Shown here: positions 1-5,398 of the stretch, piece after piece | Position numbering within the stretch: the stretch's first letter is position 1 | Layout: every line of letters starts with the position of its first letter | Source of the DNA: Rhodospirillaceae bacterium | GTDB lineage: Bacteria; Pseudomonadota; Alphaproteobacteria; MPNO01; UBA2964 | Direction: 5' to 3' | Length of the DNA stretch: 7,294 nt | NCBI GenBank assembly: GCA_018660305.1 | Contig: JABJKO010000323.1 | Coordinates: forward strand, 1-7,294 | The notes under the pieces: generated by a model | The model's input: the letters and a program-made list of their open reading frames with translations, nothing else | Database searches by the model: none | Told to the model about the DNA's origin: nothing | Program-made: the position numbers and the translations under genes

Positions 1-33
1 AACGTGTTCCCCGCCGAGGAACTCATCGGCTAG
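1..33 (+). CDS. Possible C-terminal end of a plus-strand gene (partial)
   Basis: Frame 1 from the left edge reads NVFPAEELIG and then TAG at 31-33. Nine of the ten codons end in G or C, as expected for coding sequence in this GC-rich genome. The stop lies a few bases before the end of the convergent cupin gene, a natural junction. Ten residues are too few to name a family, and the other two plus frames are also open here, so this is only a plausible gene tail. Confidence 0.3.
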   Translation, partial: NVFPAEELIG

Positions 34-37
34 AGAA

Positions 38-562
38 CTATTCGAAAAACTCGCCGTCGCGGATGATGGCCGGGAGCTTTTCCGGCCCCTCGCCGGCGCT
101 GAGAAACTTACTGCCATCGGTCGCCGACCGTCCCCACGGGACATTGCTATCGATGGGGCAGGAAAACCGCAGCAGTACGAGATTGTCCTCGCTGGTGATC
201 TCGAAGCTGTAATGAGTGCCGGCGGGAATCATGACGGCCTCGTTGCGGCCGATCTCTTGCGTTTCACCCTCGCGATCGCAAAACCGCGCGGCGCCCTGCA
301 GGACGACGAAGCTGTGATCTTCGTAATTATGGGCATGAAGTTCCCCCTCACCCCCCGCCGCGTAAACCTTGAGAACAACGGCCATATGTTCCGATTTGGA
401 AACCGGTATATTAACCCGCCCCTGATCGAGCAATGGTCCTTTCAGCTTATAAAAATGCAGGGATTCCTTCGCCGTAACCGGCGCATCGGCGAGCGTACTG
501 GTGTAATTCTGGTCGCGCACGCTATCGAGAGCCATATCATTGTCGGGGGTCTTCGTTGCCAT
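38..562 (-). CDS. Small single-domain cupin protein
   Basis: This 174-residue cytoplasmic protein has no signal peptide or membrane segment. Residues about 60-135 form one cupin beta-barrel. Motif 1 has G71, H76 and H78, then E81-D82-H83 and G90. Motif 2 has G105 and P113-A-G115-T-H117. The likely metal ligands are H76, H78 and H117, with H83 at the position where the canonical motif has Glu. The ATG at 562 is supported by a strong Shine-Dalgarno sequence, GAGAGGAG on the minus strand (568-575), five bases upstream. The gene lies 55 bp downstream of the LysR regulator gene in the same direction, so the two may be co-transcribed. Cupins of this size include metal-dependent dioxygenases, isomerases and ligand-binding proteins. 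The sequence does not show which this is; a role on the compound sensed by the regulator is inferred from position only. Confidence 0.85.
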   Translation of the reverse strand: MATKTPDNDMALDSVRDQNYTSTLADAPVTAKESLHFYKLKGPLLDQGRVNIPVSKSEHMAVVLKVYAAGGEGELHAHNYEDHSFVVLQGAARFCDREGETQEIGRNEAVMIPAGTHYSFEITSEDNLVLLRFSCPIDSNVPWGRSATDGSKFLSAGEGPEKLPAIIRDGEFFE

Positions 563-567
563 GGCGG

Positions 568-575
568 CTCCTCTC
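568..575 (-). promoter_or_regulatory. Ribosome binding site of the cupin gene
   Basis: The minus strand reads GAGAGGAG followed by CCGCC and then ATG. This near-ideal Shine-Dalgarno at a 5-nt spacing fixes the cupin start at 562 and suggests efficient translation. Confidence 0.75.
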
Positions 576-617
576 GAACGTCAAATTTCATGCGACCTTA
601 TCATAGGCTTTACTGCT

Positions 618-1841
618 CTAGGTGTTGAACTTCGCAATCTCAGCACCAACATCCCGAAGGTGTTTCATCAGCGTGTTAACCGCCGGTGTGGGTACGTAAT
701 CTGTTCTTGTTACCGCGCCAATTCTTCTTCTCTGAACACTGAGCGGCAGGGGAAGCGCGGCAAGCAGGCCTTGCGATTTAGCTTCGTAAATCTGGTTTTC
801 GGAAACGATGGCAAGCCGGTCGCTATCCATCAGCAGGGTGCGGATAACAACCGTCGAACCTGTTTCAATGACGTGCTCGGGAACAGGGATACCATGCTCT
901 TTCAGTTGATCTTCAAACTGACGGCGTAGCGGTACACCCTCATGCGGCATCACCCACCGTGCGTCCCTGAGATCTTCGAACGAAAGCGCTTCCTTCTCAA
1001 AGAGAGGATGATCACTTCGGGCCGCCACGATCATGCCATCCTCGAAAAATGCCTCCGATGTAACCCCTTCCACCGGCGCCGGTTCGCGAATGGTACCCAG
1101 GATCATGTCGAGGTCTCCCGAGCAAAGGTCCACCAGCAATTTTTCGTACACACCATCGAAGATCGAGACAGTGGCGTTTGGGAAATCGTCGAGGAAGTGG
1201 CTGACCGCGGTGGGAATGAGATAGGTCCGGGGCAGCGGCAACGCACCAATCGCAATCCGCCCCTGCGCATCACCGGACAAATTAGCGATTTCTTCCATGG
1301 CTTGCCGAATTTCAAGAAACGCCAGCTTCGCCCGCCTGATTAGAATTTCGCCACTATCGGTGGGCAGCATTCCGCGCGACGTTCGATCGAACAAACGAAC
1401 GTTCAGGCGCTGTTCAATATTGCGCAGCGAGCGGTTTACGGCAGGCTGGGAAACACCCAGCATGGCTGCCGCCGACGTCACACTATGGGCGTCACCGATG
1501 GTGATGACGGCATTGAGTTCATGATTGGTGACAAAGCGCGTGAGTAAGGTTGCCGAAACCGACTGACCGGACGAGCGCGACTGACGCCGCATCTCGTTCT
1601 CCGCCGCCGTCAGATGATCAAACGCCCGTTCAGCCCGGTCCACGACGAGAATTCCCAGCCTCGTCGGTACCATGCGTTCCCGCGTGCGCTCGAACATCGG
1701 GACCCCGATTTCCTTTTCGAGAGATTGTATCGCCCGGGTAACGGCAGGTTGCGAAACATTGAGCGCCGTCGCCGCCTTGGCAACTCTTCCTGCCTGGGCA
1801 ACGGCAAGCAGGGCTCTTAATTGACGGAGTTTGGGAATCAT
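618..1841 (-). CDS. LysR-type transcriptional regulator with two tandem N-terminal HTH domains
   Basis: This is a 407-residue DNA-binding regulator, about 100 residues longer than the usual 290-330 of LysR-type proteins. The extra length is a second HTH_1 domain. The first spans about residues 4-63, with SQPAVTRAIQSLEKEIG at 30-46 and FERT at 50-53. The second spans about 107-164, with SQPAVNRSLRNIEQRLN at 131-147 and FDRT at 151-154. Matching positions in the two copies are exactly 101 residues apart. Residues about 194-400 look like one standard periplasmic-binding-protein-like effector domain (GRIAIGALPLPRTYLIP at 194-210). The start at 1841 is an ATG with only a weak GAAAG upstream, but the family match begins within the first few residues. 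The gene is divergent from the tctC-tctB-tctA operon and upstream of the cupin gene. Control of the transporter operon and of its own gene is the expected LysR arrangement but is inferred. The reading frame is uninterrupted, so this is not a frameshift artefact. Confidence 0.93.
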   Translation of the reverse strand: MIPKLRQLRALLAVAQAGRVAKAATALNVSQPAVTRAIQSLEKEIGVPMFERTRERMVPTRLGILVVDRAERAFDHLTAAENEMRRQSRSSGQSVSATLLTRFVTNHELNAVITIGDAHSVTSAAAMLGVSQPAVNRSLRNIEQRLNVRLFDRTSRGMLPTDSGEILIRRAKLAFLEIRQAMEEIANLSGDAQGRIAIGALPLPRTYLIPTAVSHFLDDFPNATVSIFDGVYEKLLVDLCSGDLDMILGTIREPAPVEGVTSEAFFEDGMIVAARSDHPLFEKEALSFEDLRDARWVMPHEGVPLRRQFEDQLKEHGIPVPEHVIETGSTVVIRTLLMDSDRLAIVSENQIYEAKSQGLLAALPLPLSVQRRRIGAVTRTDYVPTPAVNTLMKHLRDVGAEIAKFNT

Positions 1842-1860
1842 ACGCTTGTACTTTCACATA

Positions 1861-1898
1861 ATGCATCATTCAAACGACCAAGATGCAGAAATCATGCA
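1861..1898. promoter_or_regulatory. Cluster of phased ATGCA words (candidate protein-binding sites)
   Basis: ATGCA occurs at 1861-1865, 1883-1887 and 1894-1898, that is 22 and 11 bp apart, so all lie on about the same face of the helix. TGCATC (1862-1867) and GATGCA (1882-1887) also form an inverted repeat. A fourth copy, in inverse orientation, is TGCAT at 2006-2010. The cluster lies 20-57 bp upstream of the regulator's start codon, where autoregulatory binding would be expected. No protein can be assigned. Confidence 0.3.
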
Positions 1899-1919
1899 AC
1901 TCTCTTGAACCAAGCTTTG

Positions 1920-1933
1920 CAGGAAAAATCCTG
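1920..1933. repeat. Short palindrome CAGGA-AAAA-TCCTG
   Basis: A perfect 5-bp inverted repeat with a 4-bp A spacer lies in the AT-rich part of the divergent region. It could be an operator half of the regulator's control region, but arms this short can occur by chance. Confidence 0.25.
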
Positions 1934-2032
1934 AATTAAGTCACTGTTTTAAATTTCTATTTTTTCTGATCTTTCAAAACCTTGCTTAGGATTTGGACAT
2001 CATATTGCATCGACCAACCGTCAAGAGATTAA

Positions 2033-2065
2033 ATAACACGAATAAATCGTATAACACAATGTTAT
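2033..2065. promoter_or_regulatory. Candidate LysR-type operator (T-N11-A dyad plus extra half-site)
   Basis: ATAACA (2051-2056), CAA, TGTTAT (2060-2065) is a perfect dyad. Its inner 13 bases, TAACACAATGTTA (2052-2064), fit the T-N11-A rule for LysR-type binding sites. An additional half-site, ATAACAC, is at 2033-2039, exactly 18 bp before the identical word at 2051-2057. The dyad centre is about 90 bp upstream of the predicted tctC -10 box, somewhat farther than the usual recognition site near -65. Assignment to the neighbouring regulator is inferred. Confidence 0.45.
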
Positions 2066-2124
2066 CATGGAACCACCCAACGGCATTGGACGAATCCCCA
2101 GAGTAGCGCGCGATAATGATCCGT

Positions 2125-2154
2125 TTGGGGCCGCTAGAACACGATAATTATAAT
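2125..2154 (+). promoter_or_regulatory. Sigma70-like promoter for the tctCBA operon
   Basis: A perfect TATAAT -10 box lies at 2149-2154. The best -35 match, TTGGGG at 2125-2130, has an 18-bp spacer. The poor -35 (only TTG matches) fits a promoter that needs an activator such as the divergent LysR protein. Transcription would start near 2160, giving a leader of about 78 nt. CGATAAT occurs twice, at 2111-2117 and 2142-2148, the second copy abutting the -10 box. Confidence 0.5.
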
Positions 2155-2226
2155 TGAGCGGCAACACGGCACACATTGCACGGCAGACATTTGGCCCTAT
2201 GGTACATCTGTTCTGGTCCGGATAAG

Positions 2227-2231
2227 GGAGG
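2227..2231 (+). promoter_or_regulatory. Ribosome binding site of tctC
   Basis: GGAGG within AAGGGAGGA (2224-2232), seven bases before ATG 2239, decides the start. The longer frame opening at TTG 2176 would place 21 non-signal residues in front of a proper signal peptide. Confidence 0.85.
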
Positions 2232-2238
2232 ATTCCTC

Positions 2239-3207
2239 ATGAGATCTATTTCACGGTGTTTTCTATACGCGTCAGTCGTAGCGCTCGTCCCCGCGGCGAT
2301 GAGTTCGGCAATCGCAGCGGATTATCCGAACAAACCGGTCACCATGATCGTGAACGCCGGCGCCGGCGGCAGCACGTCAGGCGGTGCGCGTATCCTGGCC
2401 AAGGCCATGGAAGCGACGCTGGGACAGCCCATCGTTGTTGTCAGCAAGCCCGGCGGCTCGGGCACCAAGGGCGCGGTGCTCGTCATGAAGGCCAAGTCTG
2501 ACGGCTATACCATCGGTTTTTCCTATAGCCACAATCTGGCATTTTCCGGCCAATACAAACGCAAGAAGAAACTGTTTACGGTATCGTCGTTCGATTACAT
2601 CGGCTCAATTACCGACCCCAGAATCTCCATCGTCTCTCTTGCGGGACGCGGCTGGACGACGCTGGCCGGCATGGTCAAGAAGCTGAAGGCCGAAGGCAAA
2701 CCTGTACGGCTGGTTTATTCCGGCGGTCCCGGGCGATTGATCGGTAACGCGATCCGGAGGGATTTCAACATCGACACCAAGATCATCAGGGTGCGTGGCG
2801 GCGGCAAATCCATGCAGCGGGTGTTGGGTGGCCATGTGGACATCGTCTACACCGGTGGCGCCCATACGCCCTATACCGATGCCGGCAAAACCGTTGTAAT
2901 CGCCAGCGTGGACGAATCCCGCAATCCCGACTACCCGGACGCGCCGACGTTCAAAGAAATGGGCGGCAAGGCATCCACCACATCGCTTCAGCTGGTTTAT
3001 GTGCCCAAGGGACTTTCCAACGCGGCGAAAGCCAAGTTAAGCGCCGCCGTGACCGCGGCCAGCAAGAACGCCAATGTCGACAAGCTGTTCCGCAAAAATT
3101 TGAAGATGCGCATTTTGAACCTCAAAGGGAGCGCGCTAAACAAATATTTGGCGACGGAAGAGAAGCTCTATACTGATCTGATCGCAAGTTACGACGACAA
3201 GAAGTAG
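2239..3207 (+). CDS. tctC: TctC/Bug-family periplasmic substrate-binding protein of a TTT transporter
   Basis: This 322-residue periplasmic solute receptor would deliver a small carboxylate to the TctA-TctB membrane complex. A Sec signal peptide is clear: basic start (R2, R6), hydrophobic core about 8-20, cleavage after AIA at 24-26 leaving ADYPNKPVT. The mature start DYPNKPV, LGQPIVVVSKPG (61-72) and SDGYTIG (87-93) are family hallmarks, and the length is typical of the family. Odd points: the ligand loop reads GAGGSTSGGAR (41-51), where the Asp that commonly follows GGxT is replaced by Ser. The second conserved segment, usually GTGS-like, is SGGPGRLIGN (161-170). The protein is lysine-rich (KRKKK at 107-111). 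It is the first gene of the operon and probably controlled by the divergent LysR regulator. The substrate cannot be read from the sequence; tricarboxylates, dicarboxylates and aromatic acids are all known for the family. Confidence 0.9.
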   Translation: MRSISRCFLYASVVALVPAAMSSAIAADYPNKPVTMIVNAGAGGSTSGGARILAKAMEATLGQPIVVVSKPGGSGTKGAVLVMKAKSDGYTIGFSYSHNLAFSGQYKRKKKLFTVSSFDYIGSITDPRISIVSLAGRGWTTLAGMVKKLKAEGKPVRLVYSGGPGRLIGNAIRRDFNIDTKIIRVRGGGKSMQRVLGGHVDIVYTGGAHTPYTDAGKTVVIASVDESRNPDYPDAPTFKEMGGKASTTSLQLVYVPKGLSNAAKAKLSAAVTAASKNANVDKLFRKNLKMRILNLKGSALNKYLATEEKLYTDLIASYDDKK

Positions 3208-3220
3208 ATCATCGCACAAC

Positions 3221-3253
3221 AACACCGCGCAGGCATTTTTCCTGCGCGGTGTT
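3221..3253 (+). terminator. Perfect 13-bp hairpin between tctC and tctB (attenuator or mRNA-stabilising stem-loop)
   Basis: AACACCGCGCAGG (3221-3233) and CCTGCGCGGTGTT (3241-3253) are exact reverse complements around the 7-nt loop CATTTTT. The stem begins 14 nt after the tctC stop. No T-run follows it (CCCACAAATCC), so it is not a strong intrinsic terminator. A stem-loop after the binding-protein gene can protect the upstream message or partly stop transcription, giving more receptor than membrane subunits; that role is inferred here. Confidence 0.6.
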
Positions 3254-3301
3254 CCCACAAATCCAAAAATTTACTCAAGATCAGGGGATGAGACAAAGCG
3301 C

Positions 3302-3772
3302 GTGAAGACAGCCGACATCATGTCATGCGGCCTGATAACGTTGCTGGGGCTGATCCTTCTGTTCGTCGTTATCCCGAGCTACGTGCCGATAGAATCTGGT
3401 CCGGGGTTCGGCCTGGCAGCGACCACCATGCCAAATGTAGCGATCGTCACCCTCACAATGCTGGCCGGTCTGTTTTTTACCTACAGGCTACGGGCCCGGC
3501 ACCCACAAAGCGATAGCAGCAGGGAAGACGACGCAACGCCACCAATTCCGCGCAAGAGCTGGCTGTTCCTGTTGCGCGGCAGCCTGTTTCTGATCGCGAT
3601 GGCGGCCCTGTTCGAATGGCTCGGCTTTCTGGCCGCCGGTCCTCTGACGGTCGCCGGCTTCATGATCATGATGGGGGAGCGGCGCCCCCTGCCCATCTTG
3701 CTCACCTCTGTCTGTTCAACGGTGGCGACCTGGCTGTTCTTCTGGCAGTTCCTCAAGTTCCCGTTGCCATAG
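3302..3772 (+). CDS. tctB: TctB-like small membrane subunit of a TTT transporter
   Basis: This 156-residue inner-membrane protein is the small, poorly conserved subunit that pairs with TctA. Hydrophobic segments lie at about 9-28, 43-63, 88-107, 109-126 and 132-152. A charged, hydrophilic loop separates the two halves (about 64-87, with RLRARHPQSDSSREDD). Length and arrangement match TctB proteins, usually about 140-170 residues. The start is taken as GTG 3302 because MKTADIMSCGLI resembles a normal TctB N-terminus. AGGGG at 3283-3287 is 14 nt upstream, rather far for a Shine-Dalgarno, so ATG 3320 is a possible alternative. It lies between tctC and tctA, 12 bp before tctA, so it is clearly in the same operon. 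Confidence 0.82.
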   Translation: MKTADIMSCGLITLLGLILLFVVIPSYVPIESGPGFGLAATTMPNVAIVTLTMLAGLFFTYRLRARHPQSDSSREDDATPPIPRKSWLFLLRGSLFLIAMAALFEWLGFLAAGPLTVAGFMIMMGERRPLPILLTSVCSTVATWLFFWQFLKFPLP

Positions 3773-3784
3773 GATCGTCGGTTT

Positions 3785-5299
3785 ATGGATGTCATTCTTA
3801 CCGGGCTTGCCAGCGCCCTCACTTTCACCAACCTCCTGTTAATAGCGTTTGGGGTTTTCGTCGGGATCGTTGTCGGCGCCATCCCTGGCCTCAACGGACC
3901 CATGGCAATCGCCATCGCCATCCCGCTGACCTTCGTGCTGTCGCCTGTCTCCGCCATATCGTTCCTGGTGGGCATCAATAAGGGGGCGAATTTTGGCGGC
4001 GCCATTTCGGCGGTGCTGATGAACGTGCCGGGTGCGGCGGAAGCCATTGCAACGACGTTCGACGGCTATCCGCTGGCGCGCAAAGGCAAACCCCTGAAAG
4101 CGCTCAAGATGGCGCTCTATGCGTCGGTGGTGGGCGATACTTTTTCCGATCTGGTGCTCATCCTGGTGGCAGCGCCTTTCGCCATTCTGGCCCTGACCAT
4201 GGGGCCGGCGGAGCTCACCGCACTGATGCTGTTCGCGCTGACCTTTATCGCGGCCGTCGTCGGTAAATCCATGATGAAGGGGCTGATCGCCGGGGCGCTC
4301 GGTATCTTCGCCAGCACAATCGGGCTCGACCCCGAGGCATCGACACCGCGCATGACGTTCGACGTTCTGGAACTCGAAGAAGGCATCCCGCTGTTGGCCA
4401 TGGTTATCGGTATGCTGGCCCTGTCGGAAATCATGATCCAGATCGAAGACCGCCGTATTATCCGGGCTGCCGGCGGCGACGAGGAAATCAAGGCCTTCGA
4501 CAAAGAAACCCCGCACGAAGACCGCATCGTCACAGCGGATGAATTCCGCGGCAGCTTCAAGACCATGTTGCGCTCGGCTGTGATCGGGACTGTCATTGGC
4601 GCCATCCCCGGTCTGGGCTCGACGCTGGCGGGTTTTCTCGGTTACGGCGCGGCCAAGCGGGCTTCCAAGAACCCGGAGGAATTCGGCAAGGGCGCGCTCA
4701 ACGGCATCGCCGGAGCAGAGTCCGCGAACAGCGCCACGGTAGGTGCCAATCTGATACCGACCCTGGCCCTTGGTATCCCGGGCAACCTATCGGCGGCCAT
4801 CCTGATCAGCGCGCTGATCATCCACGGCCTGACACCGGGACCGCTGATCTTCGAGCAGCACGGGGCAGTCCTCTATGGCCTGTTCGGCGCCATGCTGGTG
4901 GCGAATTTCTTCAATCTGTTTATCGGTCAGGCAGGCTTGCGCCTGTTCGCCTGGGTGCTCAGCCTGCCCAACCAGTACATCCACCCTGTGATCGTGCTGT
5001 TGTGCTTCTCGGGGGCCTATCTCATTACCCAGTCCATGTTCGCCGTGGCCCTTATGGTTGGCTTTGCCATCCTCGGCTACATTATGCGTAAGCTGGATTT
5101 TTCCATCGTCGCCTTCATCATCGCCTTTATTCTGGGACCGTTGTTCGAGGATGCCTTGCGGCAAACCCTGGTCCTGTTCAGCGATACACCGGGCGATCTC
5201 CTGACCCGGCCCATCGCCATCTTTTTCCTGATCCTGACCGCCTATTCCATATGGCGTTTCGGCACGAAAGAAAAGCCGGACATCTTCAAGGAACCGTGA
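3785..5299 (+). CDS. tctA: TctA large membrane subunit of a TTT transporter
   Basis: This 504-residue polytopic inner-membrane permease carries solute handed over by TctC, energised by a cation gradient in characterised members. Its length is normal for the family (about 500). Family features are visible in order: GAIPGLNGPM (31-40), NKGANFGGAISAVLMNVPG (65-83), the FDGYPLARKGK loop (92-102), then in the second half GAIPGLGSTLAGFLGYG (272-288), the AGAESANSATVGANLIP segment (309-325) and LALGIPG (327-333). GAIPGL at both 31-36 and 272-277 reflects the internal duplication of the family. A charged cytoplasmic stretch (about 221-257) separates the halves. ATG 3785 follows AGGA at 3771-3774, which overlaps the tctB stop, so translation of the two is probably coupled. 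No frame damage is seen. It is the last gene of the operon and faces the convergent crotonase gene. Confidence 0.96.
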   Translation: MDVILTGLASALTFTNLLLIAFGVFVGIVVGAIPGLNGPMAIAIAIPLTFVLSPVSAISFLVGINKGANFGGAISAVLMNVPGAAEAIATTFDGYPLARKGKPLKALKMALYASVVGDTFSDLVLILVAAPFAILALTMGPAELTALMLFALTFIAAVVGKSMMKGLIAGALGIFASTIGLDPEASTPRMTFDVLELEEGIPLLAMVIGMLALSEIMIQIEDRRIIRAAGGDEEIKAFDKETPHEDRIVTADEFRGSFKTMLRSAVIGTVIGAIPGLGSTLAGFLGYGAAKRASKNPEEFGKGALNGIAGAESANSATVGANLIPTLALGIPGNLSAAILISALIIHGLTPGPLIFEQHGAVLYGLFGAMLVANFFNLFIGQAGLRLFAWVLSLPNQYIHPVIVLLCFSGAYLITQSMFAVALMVGFAILGYIMRKLDFSIVAFIIAFILGPLFEDALRQTLVLFSDTPGDLLTRPIAIFFLILTAYSIWRFGTKEKPDIFKEP

Positions 5300-5325
5300 G
5301 TCCGCGGTCCGATGAATTTCTCAAA

Positions 5326-5354
5326 TGTCATCCCGGCCTTGAGCCCGGATGACA
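5326..5354. repeat. Imperfect palindrome in the tctA/crotonase convergent gap
   Basis: TGTCATCC (5326-5333) and GGATGACA (5347-5354) form an 8-bp stem; after a C/C mismatch, GGC and GCC extend it around the loop CTTGA. It lies between two convergent gene ends, where a bidirectional terminator would fit, but neither strand has a good T-run after it. The wording (TCATCCCGG...CCGGATGA) resembles short intergenic palindromes that recur in alphaproteobacterial genomes, from general familiarity and not checked here. Confidence 0.4.
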
Positions 5355-5398
5355 AGGGCATTTGGGGCAAACGAGGTGCAATTGAAACGCACAAGGTC

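Larger units (their letters stand above)
1842..2238. promoter_or_regulatory. Divergent intergenic regulatory region between lysR and tctC
   Basis: This 397-bp region is clearly more AT-rich than the flanking genes, especially 1842-2080 and 2140-2157, and I see no credible gene in it. It should hold the promoters for the regulator (minus) and the transporter operon (plus). Recognisable elements are ATGCA words at 1861, 1883 and 1894, a CAGGA/TCCTG palindrome (1920-1933), ATAACAC half-sites at 2033 and 2051 with a dyad at 2051-2065, and a sigma70-like promoter at 2125-2154. I could not place a convincing minus-strand promoter; TTGAAA on the minus strand near 1971-1976 is a weak -35 candidate. 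Confidence 0.7.

Noticed and set aside
212..628. Plus-strand open frames over the cupin and the start of its upstream gap
   Set aside because: The cupin frame has intact metal-binding motifs and a strong Shine-Dalgarno; the opposite frame has no recognisable features.
618..1841. The double-HTH regulator as two fused or frameshifted genes
   Set aside because: There is one continuous frame, the linker is normal coding sequence, and only one effector domain is present, so a tandem duplication of the N-terminal domain explains it better.
2176..2238. Longer tctC frame beginning at TTG 2176
   Set aside because: The added 21 residues are not signal-like, and GGAGG at 2227-2231 with a clean signal peptide from ATG 2239 shows the true start.
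3481..4516. Long minus-strand open frames across tctB and tctA
   Set aside because: They are antisense shadows of GC-rich coding sequence: Arg/His/Gln-rich translations, no domain sense, no ribosome binding site, while the plus strand encodes clear family proteins.
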